Source: an uncultured Bacteroidales bacterium (GTDB lineage: Bacteria; Bacteroidota; Bacteroidia; Bacteroidales; Bacteroidaceae). From it: a stretch of 64,000 bases of DNA. The position numbers were made by a program, and so were the translations under genes. Location: positions 62,001 through 126,000 of the forward strand of contig CALFTK010000061.1 in the NCBI GenBank assembly GCA_937916465.1. Reading direction: 5' to 3'. The notes under the pieces were generated by a model. It did not search any database, was not told the origin of the DNA, and was given only the letters and a program-made list of their open reading frames with translations. The first letter of the stretch is position 1. The number at the start of each line of letters is the position of its first letter. Of this stretch, positions 45,501 through 52,754 are shown in pieces.

Positions 45501-46026
45501 TAAGAAGGTAAAATGTAACTTTAAGATTCTAGGCAAGAAGTTTGGACCTCTAATGAAGGGTGTTGCTTCAGCTGTTCAGGCTATGTCACAGGAAGATGTT
45601 GCAATGCTGGAATCAAATGGTTCATTTACATTCAATATAAATGGCACACCGGCAGAAATCTTGGCAAGCGAAGTGGAAATATTCAGCGAAGATATTCCGG
45701 GTTGGGTAGTATCTAATGAAGGAACTTTGACAGTTGCTCTCGATGTGACACTTACCGATGAATTGAAACGTGAAGGTATAGCACGAGAATTGAAGAAGCG
45801 TATTCAGGACATCAGAAAGCAGATAGGACTAGAAATAACAGATAGAATAACAGTGACTATCCGAACAAATCCTGCAACTGATGCTGCAATCTTAGAATAC
45901 GAAATGTGGATAAAGGAACAGGTATTGGCAAACAATATACAAATTGTAGAAAATCTTGCAGTTGAGGGTGTGGAAGATGTGTCGTTCGATGAATATTCAC
46001 TGCGAGTGCTTGTGAAAAAGGATTGA
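42532..46026 (+). CDS. ileS: Isoleucine--tRNA ligase
   Basis: The 1164-residue class I synthetase charges tRNA-Ile. HIGH motif variant in GPPSANGMPGIHHVMARTIKD, the CP1 editing domain (about 200-400, TTTPWTLPSNTAL and GTGIVHIAPTFGADD), the WFDSGAMPFAQVHYP stretch and the KMSKRLGN motif are all present, followed by the anticodon-binding domain. The long C-terminus and lack of the terminal zinc knuckle mark it as the eukaryote-like type. It lies 29 nt ahead of the DksA-like gene. Confidence 0.97.
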   Translation: MNKKFAERSQLNLSQVNKSVLEKWLEEDLFARSVKEREGCPSFVFYEGPPSANGMPGIHHVMARTIKDCFCRYKTMNGYQVNRKAGWDTHGLPVELGVEKKLGITKEDIGTKISVDEYNMNCRTEVMKYKEKWSELTEKVGYWVDLDNPYITYDNRYIETLWWLLKQLYSKNYLYKGYTIQPYSPAAGTGLSSHELNQPGCYRDVKDTTVTAQFLITDPKPEMQGWGKAYFAAWTTTPWTLPSNTALCVGNKIDYVAVQSYNPYTAEPVTLVLAKERLSAYFQSEGAELPMDAYKQGDKVIPYRVIAEYKGADLVGMHYEQLFPWVKPVYKDEDGSIKTSDAGFRVIHGDYVTTEDGTGIVHIAPTFGADDAFVAKAAGIPSLFMVNKKMETRPMVDFTGKYWTLDELDADFVKNCVNVELYNEFAGAYVKNAYDPKFNVDGKYDEVAAQKAEDLNVYLCIKMKQAGQALKIEKHVHNYPHCWRTDKPVLYYPLDSWFIRATAAKEKMMELNKTIKWKPESTGTGRFGKWLENLNDWNLSRSRYWGTPLPIWRNDEGDEICIGSVEELYNEVDKAVAAGVMKSNPFRDKGFEPGVYTAENYDKIDLHRPYVDDIILVSAAGRPMKRELDLIDVWFDSGAMPFAQVHYPFENKEIVDNGSVFPADFIAEGVDQTRGWFYTLHAIATMVKGDVSFKAVISNGLVLDKNGNKMSKRLGNAVDPFGAIEEFGSDPLRWYMITNAQPWDNLRFDADGVKDVVRKFFGTLHNTYRFFAQYANLDGFDYSQPEIPVLQRPVMDRWILSELNSMIADVRDSLDDYEPTKAGRRITDFVNDFLSNWYVHLTRERYWGSVMSQDKLAAYQTLYACLETVARLMAPIAPFYADQLFRDLNEVTGKDKSQSVHLASFPVCDNSIVDKELETQMELAQKLTSMTLALRKRDDVKINVRKPLQKILIPVTEELKKHLEPVKELIRNEVNVKEVEFVEGATNVLVKKVKCNFKILGKKFGPLMKGVASAVQAMSQEDVAMLESNGSFTFNINGTPAEILASEVEIFSEDIPGWVVSNEGTLTVALDVTLTDELKREGIARELKKRIQDIRKQIGLEITDRITVTIRTNPATDAAILEYEMWIKEQVLANNIQIVENLAVEGVEDVSFDEYSLRVLVKKD

Positions 46027-46055
46027 TTATTACTGACATCTTAAACTTTTAAGTT

Positions 46056-46433
46056 ATGGCTGAAAAGACACGTTATTCAGACGAAGAATTAGAAGAATTC
46101 AAGGCTATTATCAAGGATAAATTGGAAATGGCCCAGAGAGATTATGAAGCACTTAAAGCATCATTGATGAATGCCGATAGTAATAGTACAGACGATACAT
46201 CGCCTACATACAAAGTACTTGAAGAGGGTGCCAGCACGTTGTCAAAAGAGGAAACAACACGTTTGGCACAGCGTCAGATGAAGTTTATACAATCACTTCA
46301 AGCTGCTTTGGTAAGAATTGAAAACAAAACATACGGTGTTTGTAGAGAAACAGGTAAACTTATTCCAAAGGAGAGATTGCGTGCTGTTCCTCATGCCACC
46401 TTGTGTATTGAGGCTAAACAGAACAAAAAATAG
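46056..46433 (+). CDS. TraR/DksA-family protein
   Basis: 125 residues: a long coiled-coil N-terminal part (about 8-90) and a C-terminal mini domain YGVCRETGKLIPKERLRAVPHATLC that has only two of the four zinc cysteines, as is common in Bacteroidetes relatives. DksA-type proteins insert the coiled coil into the RNA polymerase secondary channel; whether this member does so is inference. It lies between ileS and lspA, with the lspA ATG 3 nt after its stop. Confidence 0.87.
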   Translation: MAEKTRYSDEELEEFKAIIKDKLEMAQRDYEALKASLMNADSNSTDDTSPTYKVLEEGASTLSKEETTRLAQRQMKFIQSLQAALVRIENKTYGVCRETGKLIPKERLRAVPHATLCIEAKQNKK

Positions 46434-46436
46434 TTG

Positions 46437-47096
46437 ATGGGTAAGGACAAACAACCGCATCAAGGGCGTTTAGCTGCGGCTATTATAGTTGTTGTATTGA
46501 TAATAGACCAGATTATAAAGATTCTGGTTAAAACCAATATGAGTATAGGTGAACAGATACGTATCACCGATTGGTTCTATATACTGTTTGTTGAAAACAA
46601 CGGCATGGCGTTCGGGATGGAGATAATAAGTAAATTGTTCCTCTCAATATTCCGAATAGTGGCTATAGGGTTCTTTGTGTGGTATCTATGCAAGATAGTC
46701 AATAAAGGATTCCCAAAGGGGTATATAGTGACCATTGCATTTGTTATAGCCGGTGCAGCAGGTAATCTGATAGACTGTATTTTATACGGTCAGATTTTCT
46801 CTGAAAGTACAATGGGACCTAACGGTGTGGCTCATTTTACATCGTTTGGTGAAGGATATGCACCAATACTTTATGGTAAGGTGGTCGATATGTTCTATTT
46901 CCCATTATGGACATGGCCCGATTGGCTTCCGTTGTTTGGTGGCAACATATTCTTCAGTCCAATTTTTAATTTTGCCGATTCATGCATAACTTGTGGTATC
47001 ATAGTTCTGGTACTTTTCTATTCGCGTTATGTTAATATGGGACTTAATTTTACAGATGAACAGACAGATGGCGATGACAAAAAAACTGCTGTTTAG
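46437..47096 (+). CDS. lspA: Lipoprotein signal peptidase II
   Basis: LspA removes the signal peptide from prolipoproteins in the inner membrane. The 219 residues have four membrane segments (about 12-30, 68-88, 96-116 and 175-200) and the conserved aspartates in GNLIDCI (113), VVDMFYF (151) and FNFADSCI (181), the last two forming the catalytic pair as known for the family. The start is the ATG at 46437; a TTG one codon upstream is unnecessary. A large periplasmic loop around 118-170 is typical of Bacteroidetes LspA. It overlaps the next, lipoprotein, gene. Confidence 0.95.
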   Translation: MGKDKQPHQGRLAAAIIVVVLIIDQIIKILVKTNMSIGEQIRITDWFYILFVENNGMAFGMEIISKLFLSIFRIVAIGFFVWYLCKIVNKGFPKGYIVTIAFVIAGAAGNLIDCILYGQIFSESTMGPNGVAHFTSFGEGYAPILYGKVVDMFYFPLWTWPDWLPLFGGNIFFSPIFNFADSCITCGIIVLVLFYSRYVNMGLNFTDEQTDGDDKKTAV

Positions 47097-47832
47097 CTTG
47101 TTTGTAGTACTGTTTATGCTATCCGGATGTAAATTGAAACGTCCGGATGATGTACTCTCTCCAAAAGAAATGGAGAATATACTGTATGATTATCATCTTG
47201 CTCAAGCCATAATGATGGAAGAGAGTCAATCGGAAAAGTATAAACGGGACTATTATTTGGAATGGGTCTATCAAAAAAACGGTATTACAAAACAGGAATT
47301 TGACCGTTCGTTAGTGTGGTACACACGTTATCCGGACGAATTTGCCGAAATCTATGAAAAATTATCGGAAAGAGTCTCTAAGGATAGAAATCAAGCGGCA
47401 ATGTTGCTGGAAAGAATAGAAAAAAGTTCTTTTAGTGTAGAGTCGGGCGATAGTGTAGATTTGTGGTATCTGAATAATAATGCTATACTGGCAAATTCTG
47501 TCTATTTAGACAAGATACTATTTTCAATAAAAGCCGATACTACATTCTATAGCGGTGATACCATTACTTGGAGCGTTAATAATACATTGGTCTCCAAAAC
47601 AGATTCATTGCCTTTGCAGGTATATTTGGCTCTCTCTATGAGATATTCTAATTCCAGAGTGATAACTGTTGATACATTATTGAATAACTCTGCAAAAGTA
47701 GAACTAATAACAGTCATAGACAGTGTTTCCGATTTAAGTACTATAACCGGATTTGTCAGTTATGTAGATTCTACTAATAATAAAGATGCCTGTGCGGTAT
47801 TAACAGATATATCGTTAATACGTCAGCGGTAA
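47074..47832 (+). CDS. DUF4296 lipoprotein
   Basis: 252 residues with a compact lipoprotein signal, MTKKLLFSLFVVLFMLSGC, and the N-terminal DUF4296 domain (PKEMENILYDYHLAQAIMMEE, WVYQKNGITKQEFDRSLVWYTRYPDEF), followed by a beta-rich C-terminal half. The ATGs at 47029 and 47056 are alternatives, but 47074 gives the cleanest signal peptide. The start lies inside lspA, so the maturation enzyme and a substrate-type protein are coupled. The function is unknown. The 3' end overlaps the convergent TrmH gene by 10 bases. Confidence 0.8.
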   Translation: MTKKLLFSLFVVLFMLSGCKLKRPDDVLSPKEMENILYDYHLAQAIMMEESQSEKYKRDYYLEWVYQKNGITKQEFDRSLVWYTRYPDEFAEIYEKLSERVSKDRNQAAMLLERIEKSSFSVESGDSVDLWYLNNNAILANSVYLDKILFSIKADTTFYSGDTITWSVNNTLVSKTDSLPLQVYLALSMRYSNSRVITVDTLLNNSAKVELITVIDSVSDLSTITGFVSYVDSTNNKDACAVLTDISLIRQR

Positions 47833-48584
47833 GTTCTGCGTCTGAATTCGGCACAAGTAATAGCTGTGGCCACAGCAACATTTAGTGATTCGCTTGTAGG
47901 AGCATCGGCCGGATAGCTGGGAATATATAGGGGGTCTGTTATAAATGAACAGACCTCTTTGCTAATGCCATTTCCTTCGTTTCCCATAATTATAATGCCA
48001 TTATGTGAAAGTTCCGATTTGTAAATATCTCTTCCGTTTAACAGCGTGCCATAAACGGGAATTTGGCTATTTAATTTGCTTAATTCCTTTGCTAAATCTA
48101 CGTAGTGTAGGTTTACCCTGGCTATAGCACCCATTGTTGCTTGTATAGATTTAGGGTTGTATATATCGGCGGTCCCAATAGAACAGAAAATGTTTTTTAT
48201 GCCAAACCAATCGGCAATTCTGACTATTGTTCCTAAATTACCGGGGTCCTGAATGTTGTCTAAAGCAAGAACCAATTCCTGTTTTGCAATAGTGATAGGC
48301 GTATTATATTTGGGTGTCTTGAATACTGCCAGAACATTTTGCGGAGTTTGTAATAAGCTTACCTGTTTTAGAACAGTATCGGTTACAACTTCTACTCTTG
48401 TGTTGGCTATTTTTGAACTCATTTTTTTTGTCCATTCTTCAGTAGCTACAACAAGGGTACACTCCATTACATCCAATAGCTCTTCTACCATTTTATGTCC
48501 CTCAGCTATAAAAAGTCCTTTTTCTTGACGTAACTTCTTTACAGCTAATGCTTTTATATTCTTTATGTCATTTTTGCTTATCAT
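47823..48584 (-). CDS. TrmH/SpoU-family RNA 2'-O-methyltransferase
   Basis: 253 residues: an N-terminal substrate-binding domain (about 1-90, RQEKGLFIAEGHKMVEELL) and a SPOUT catalytic domain with trefoil knot motifs LALDNIQDPGNLGTIVRIADWFG, IIIMGNEGNGISKEV, and IPSYPADAPTSESLNVAVA. It methylates ribose in rRNA or tRNA with SAM; the target is not clear. It is divergent from the BamA-type gene and its stop overlaps the DUF4296 gene. Confidence 0.92.
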   Translation of the reverse strand: MISKNDIKNIKALAVKKLRQEKGLFIAEGHKMVEELLDVMECTLVVATEEWTKKMSSKIANTRVEVVTDTVLKQVSLLQTPQNVLAVFKTPKYNTPITIAKQELVLALDNIQDPGNLGTIVRIADWFGIKNIFCSIGTADIYNPKSIQATMGAIARVNLHYVDLAKELSKLNSQIPVYGTLLNGRDIYKSELSHNGIIIMGNEGNGISKEVCSFITDPLYIPSYPADAPTSESLNVAVATAITCAEFRRRTYR

Positions 48585-48631
48585 ATCAATATGTTAAGGA
48601 TTTACAAAGTAAACTCTTTTTTTTTGAAAGA

Positions 48632-48663
48632 TTTGGCTTACCCCCATACTTTGTTTAACTTTG
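48632..48663 (+). promoter_or_regulatory. Promoter of the BamA-like gene
   Basis: TTTG (48632-48635), 20 bp, TAACTTTG (48656-48663). It lies within the longest reading frame and supports the start at 48708. Confidence 0.78.
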
Positions 48664-48707
48664 TGGGTTATTATATTGCAAATGGTACATCCTTTTGTGG
48701 TTTTATT

Positions 48708-50975
48708 ATGAAAGTAGGATTGTTTTGTATTAAAATATTGCTATTCGTAGCCGTTCTGTTATGCTGGGCATCATGTTCAGTCTATAAGTACGTGCCGGCA
48801 GATGAATATCTGTTGACAAACGTGTCGGTTAAAGTAGAAGATGCAAAAATACAAAACGTATCCAAATACAAATCATTATCTAAGCAGACACCTAATAGCA
48901 GAGTCTTTGGACTATTTAGAATCCCTTTGCGTATGTATTCGTTGCTTGGTGGCAAAGAGGGAAAAATAGGTGAGGCTCCTGTGTTATATGATTCAATATA
49001 TGCAATGGAAACAGCACGCGATATGCGTAAATTATTGGTTAATTCCGGTTATCTTAATGCAGACGTCCATTACAAGACCGAAAAATATAGACGTAGAAAA
49101 ATTGATGTAGAATACATCCTGAATCCGGGTGAACCCTATGTGGTTGATAATATAAAGTCTGTGATAGAGGATGAAACTATAGCTTCAATTATTAAAAATA
49201 GCAATACACGTCCGTTGTTGAATAAAGGAATGAAACTTGATGTAGTAACTTTAGATAATGAAAGAATCAGAATTGTAGAAATACTGCAAAAGCAAGGTTA
49301 CTATCGCTTCGACAAGAGTTTTATTACGTTTCAGGCCGATACAATTGCAAACTCCAAGCAGGTTGATTTGACAATGTTTATTGATGGTGATAGTCATAAA
49401 CAGTACGAAATAGGTGATATAACTTATGTTTTAACGGATAATACAAACTATTCGTTAGATAATTATAACAATTACAATGTTGAAGAATCAGATGGTTTTA
49501 GAATACTGTACGATTCCCAAAAGAAAAGACCGGAACTAAAACAACAAGCGTTATCAGGACACTCATTTTTACGAGAGGGAATGCTTTATAATACTGACTC
49601 CATTACAAAAACTTATTCTACACTCTCAAAATTAAGTTTTAATCAGTATTCCAATATTGTTTTTGACGTTGATGAAGAATCGGATAAACTCAATACATCG
49701 GTTTTCTTTGTAAAACGTCCAAAACATTCTTTGCGGTTGGAGGCAGAAGGTACAAATACAAGTGGCGATTTCGGTGCAGCTGCCGCACTATCTATTATCA
49801 ATAGAAATCTGTTCCGTGGGTCTGAACAGTTTAGCTTGAAGGTGCGAGGTGCTTATGAAGCTATTACATCATTAGGTTATTCCGGTAACAGATATCTGGA
49901 ATATGGTGCTGAAGCAAATCTGGAATTTCCATCACTTATATTACCGTTAGTGCCGTTGGATTTTCAGAGAAAGAGCCAGGCAACAACACTGTTTTCACTT
50001 GAATATAATGCTCAGAGTCGTCCGGAATTCAAAAAGATTCTCTTTACAACCAAATGGAGCTATTTATGGACACCAAATTGGCGTCAGACTCATAGAATAG
50101 ATCTTGCAGACTGGAACTATCTTACTGTGCCATGGATTGATCCAAAGTTTAAAACAGAGTATTTAGACCCTATTACAGGACAGAATTCTATATTGAGATA
50201 TAATTATGAAGACTTGCTTATAACAAGAATTGGTTATCAGTTTGTTTTAAGTAATGCCAGAACAAATGCTGTAAGACCGTTGCAGTATTCGTTCCGTTTT
50301 AATTTGGAAACATCCGGTAATATGCTTTATGCAGCATCAAAATTACTGGAAGCATCAAAGAATAAAGATGGTCAATATGAGTGTATGGATATTGCTTTTG
50401 CGCAATATGTAAAGAATGATATGTCCTATACGCTTAATTGGCGTATAAATCAGTCCAATAACCTGCTGTTTCATGTAGAATCGGGTATAGCACTGCCATA
50501 TCTTAATTCAAATAGCGTTCCTTTTGAAAAACGCTATTTTGCAGGTGGTGCAAATAGTGTTCGTGGTTGGTCTGTACGTGAATTGGGACCTGGCGCTTAT
50601 GTTGGTAATAATCAGAAGATAGACTATATCAAACAATCGGGTGATATTAAATTAGGAGCAAGCATTGAATATCGTAGCCATTTGTTCTGGAAGTTTAATG
50701 CAGCTCTGTTTGTTGATGCAGGAAATATCTGGACTATTAAAGATTATGCAGATCAACCCGGAGGTCAGTTCCTGTTTGATGAATTTTATAAGCAGATAGC
50801 GGTTTCATACGGAGCAGGTCTGCGTTTGGATTTCAATTTCTTGGTGGTAAGACTTGATATGGGTGTTAAAGCAATTAACCCAAATTACACATCGGGAAAA
50901 GAGAAATACCCTATATTAAATCCTAACCTGAAACGCGATTTGGCTTTCCATTTTGCGGTAGGTTATCCGTTCTAA
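48708..50975 (+). CDS. BamA/TamA-family outer membrane protein
   Basis: 755 residues from the promoter-supported ATG (MKVGLFCIKILLFVAVLLCW, lipobox-like WASC). Periplasmic POTRA-like domains cover about 30-350 (LNADVHYKTEKYRRRKIDVEY, GKSFITFQAD-type strands), and the 16-strand beta-barrel runs from about 370 to the C-terminal aromatic residue (HFAVGYPF). The barrel loop 6 signature is VRGW in FAGGANSVRGWSVREL. Whether it assembles OMPs (BamA-like) or translocates (TamA-like) cannot be said; Bacteroidetes have several such paralogues, often with a lipid-modified N-terminus. Confidence 0.88.
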   Translation: MKVGLFCIKILLFVAVLLCWASCSVYKYVPADEYLLTNVSVKVEDAKIQNVSKYKSLSKQTPNSRVFGLFRIPLRMYSLLGGKEGKIGEAPVLYDSIYAMETARDMRKLLVNSGYLNADVHYKTEKYRRRKIDVEYILNPGEPYVVDNIKSVIEDETIASIIKNSNTRPLLNKGMKLDVVTLDNERIRIVEILQKQGYYRFDKSFITFQADTIANSKQVDLTMFIDGDSHKQYEIGDITYVLTDNTNYSLDNYNNYNVEESDGFRILYDSQKKRPELKQQALSGHSFLREGMLYNTDSITKTYSTLSKLSFNQYSNIVFDVDEESDKLNTSVFFVKRPKHSLRLEAEGTNTSGDFGAAAALSIINRNLFRGSEQFSLKVRGAYEAITSLGYSGNRYLEYGAEANLEFPSLILPLVPLDFQRKSQATTLFSLEYNAQSRPEFKKILFTTKWSYLWTPNWRQTHRIDLADWNYLTVPWIDPKFKTEYLDPITGQNSILRYNYEDLLITRIGYQFVLSNARTNAVRPLQYSFRFNLETSGNMLYAASKLLEASKNKDGQYECMDIAFAQYVKNDMSYTLNWRINQSNNLLFHVESGIALPYLNSNSVPFEKRYFAGGANSVRGWSVRELGPGAYVGNNQKIDYIKQSGDIKLGASIEYRSHLFWKFNAALFVDAGNIWTIKDYADQPGGQFLFDEFYKQIAVSYGAGLRLDFNFLVVRLDMGVKAINPNYTSGKEKYPILNPNLKRDLAFHFAVGYPF

Positions 50976-51022
50976 TCCAAAACACTTTTTTAATATGGAA
51001 ATAAGAATAAATAAATATAATA

Positions 51023-51838
51023 ATGAAGGTAAAGTTTATGAGCCTACAGAGTGGCAGCAGCGGAAACTGCTACTATTTAGGCACCGACGAAAATGGTATT
51101 TTGATTGATGCCGGTATTCCGGTAAAGCAGATTAAGAGTTGTCTGAAAAGTGTGGGACTCTCTTTTGAAAAGGTTATGGCAGTGTTTGTTACTCATGACC
51201 ACGCTGACCATATTAAGGCATTAGGTAATCTGGGCGAAAAGTGCTCTATACCTATATATGCCACTGCTACTACACATGAAGGTATAAACCGTAACTACTG
51301 TATGACAGAAAAGTTGGTAACATCTGTTCGTTTTGTAGAGAAAGATGTGACTTTTAAATTCTGTGGGTTTAATATTACTCCATTCGAAGTGCCTCATGAT
51401 GGTACAGATAATGTGGGCTATCATATTGAAGTAGGTGGTACCGTATTCTGTTTTGTTACAGACTTGGGCCATATTACAGAAAAGGTATCATCGTACATAG
51501 AAAAGGCTAACTATCTAATCTTAGAGGCAAACTACGATGAAGAGATGCTCAAGGGCGGTCACTATCCTAAATTTTTGAAGGAACGTATAACTAGTCCTTT
51601 AGGTCATCTGTCAAATAAGACTACAGCTAAATTTTTGGCTGAACATATTACAGAAGATTTAAAGTACGTTTGGCTATGCCATCTTAGCGGCGAGAATAAC
51701 CATCCGGAACTTGCTTATAAGACTGTAGAATATGAATTGCGTGGAGTGGGGGTTATTCCCGGCGTTGACGTGCAGGTTACTGCGCTAAAACGCAATTCTC
51801 CATCGGAACTTTACGAATTTGAAATATCTGAATATTAA
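51023..51838 (+). CDS. MBL-fold hydrolase, YycJ/WalJ-like
   Basis: 271 residues with the metallo-beta-lactamase motif THDHADH (about 58-64) and downstream metal ligands (VPHDGTDNVGYHIE, FVTDLGHI, LSGENNHPELA). The start MKVKFMSLQSGSSGNCYYLG is characteristic of the YycJ group, believed to act as a 5'-3' exonuclease linked to replication or cell wall control. It has no signal peptide and lies 47 nt after the BamA-like gene. Confidence 0.88.
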   Translation: MKVKFMSLQSGSSGNCYYLGTDENGILIDAGIPVKQIKSCLKSVGLSFEKVMAVFVTHDHADHIKALGNLGEKCSIPIYATATTHEGINRNYCMTEKLVTSVRFVEKDVTFKFCGFNITPFEVPHDGTDNVGYHIEVGGTVFCFVTDLGHITEKVSSYIEKANYLILEANYDEEMLKGGHYPKFLKERITSPLGHLSNKTTAKFLAEHITEDLKYVWLCHLSGENNHPELAYKTVEYELRGVGVIPGVDVQVTALKRNSPSELYEFEISEY

Positions 51839-51856
51839 TCTTTAAATAAGAGATTT

Positions 51857-52375
51857 ATGAAAAAGTTGTTTTTATTTGTAGCGTCTTTATTTGTAATGTT
51901 GTGTGGTTATTCCCAGACAAATGCGCCGGCTACAGTGCCTGCTCCGGAATTGGAATTTGTAGTACAACTGCAGGTAGCATTAGGTCCTTCCTATAGCGTA
52001 GGTGAAACTCCACGTGGTTCCAGAAATGTAGTGCCTATTACAGGTGGAACTTTTGAGGGCCCCAAAATGAAGGGTACAATTATACCTGGTGGTGCCGATT
52101 ATCAGATGTCCAGTCAGGGTGGTAGAACAGAAATAGAGGCTATCTACTCAATTAAGACTGACGATGGTGTTTATATTCACGTCAGAAATAATGGCATTAT
52201 ATCAATGGGTACAGGTTCAAATGGTGCTCCTGCGTTCTATTTTAGAACAACCCCTAAATTTGAAGCACCTGTTGATAGCAAATATGCATGGTTAAATAAT
52301 GCTGTGTTTGTATGTGCTCCTGCTATGGGTGGTGCCGGTGGAGGTATTACCCTTAATGTCTGGATGGTGAAATAA
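51857..52375 (+). CDS. Secreted DUF3237 protein
   Basis: 172 residues with a signal peptide (MKKLFLFVASLFVMLCGYS) and a DUF3237 beta-barrel domain (LEFVVQLQVALGPSY, GTFEGPKMKGTIIPGGADYQ, YIHVRNNGIISMG). The function of the family is unknown. It lies 18 nt after the MBL gene. Its stop codon TAA runs directly into the first AAGGTCG-hairpin unit. Confidence 0.84.
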   Translation: MKKLFLFVASLFVMLCGYSQTNAPATVPAPELEFVVQLQVALGPSYSVGETPRGSRNVVPITGGTFEGPKMKGTIIPGGADYQMSSQGGRTEIEAIYSIKTDDGVYIHVRNNGIISMGTGSNGAPAFYFRTTPKFEAPVDSKYAWLNNAVFVCAPAMGGAGGGITLNVWMVK

Positions 52376-52512
52376 GGTCGCGAATAATCGCGTACGAAAA
52401 AACAGAGGTTCGTTTGAACCTCAATCGTTACGCAGTAACGACGCATTAGCGAGATAAGTTTTCGTTAGAAAACTGAATAAAACAAGGTCGCGAATAATCG
52501 CGTACGAAAAAA
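52374..52512. repeat. Array of short stem-loops headed by AAGGTCG
   Basis: Two identical 29-bp units (52374-52402 and 52484-52512) consist of AAGGTCG, then CGCG-AATAAT-CGCG, then TACGAAAAAA. Between them are three more hairpins: GAGGTTC/GAACCTC (52405-52422), CGTTAC/GTAACG (52426-52440) and AGTTTTC/GAAAACT (52457-52474). Related AAGGTCG units occur at 57772 and 57846. No protein is encoded. Confidence 0.75.
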
Positions 52513-52534
52513 ATAGAGGTCAATCGACCTCTAT
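52513..52534 (-). terminator. Terminator of tRNA-Lys
   Basis: ATAGAGGTC (52513-52521) pairs with GACCTCTAT (52526-52534), with a run of T on the minus strand. It is nested inside a larger inverted repeat whose arms (52496-52508 and 52541-52553) include the tRNA 3' end. Confidence 0.85.
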
Positions 52535-52544
52535 TTTATATTCG

Positions 52545-52617
52545 TACGCGATTAGGGACTCGAACCCTAGACCCATTGATTAAGAGTCAATTGCTCTACC
52601 AACTGAGCTAATCGCGC
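52545..52617 (-). tRNA. tRNA-Lys(CTT)
   Basis: The 73-nt cloverleaf is complete: acceptor GCGCGAT with ATCGCGT (one G-U), D stem GCTC/GAGC, anticodon stem ATTGA/TCAAT around the loop CTCTTAA with anticodon CTT, and T stem TAGGG/CCCTA with loop TTCGAGT. CCA is not encoded. It reads AAG lysine codons. Confidence 0.96.
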
Positions 52618-52640
52618 AACTCTTTCTTTCAAAAGCGATG

Positions 52641-52671
52641 CAAAAGTACTCTTTTTAATTCTATCTACCAA
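52641..52671 (-). promoter_or_regulatory. Promoter of tRNA-Lys
   Basis: Minus strand TTG (52671-52669), 20 bp, TACTTTTG (52648-52641), 23 bp before the tRNA 5' end. Confidence 0.7.
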
Positions 52672-52697
52672 CATTTAAGCACTTTTTTTTAATAATA

Positions 52698-52726
52698 AAG
52701 CCCCATTTCAAACAGAAAAGGGGCTT
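52698..52726 (-). terminator. Terminator of the uxaE-uxaC operon
   Basis: AAGCCCC (52698-52704) pairs with GGGGCTT (52720-52726); on the minus strand a T-rich TTATTATT follows. It is 29 bp after the uxaC stop. Confidence 0.7.
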
Positions 52727-52754
52727 AGTAGCTGTATATCAGTCTGAATATACC

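Noticed and set aside
52374..52512. Possible CRISPR array
   Set aside because: There are only two full repeats of 29 bp, the intervening 81 bp is made of hairpins rather than spacer-like sequence, and no cas gene is present.
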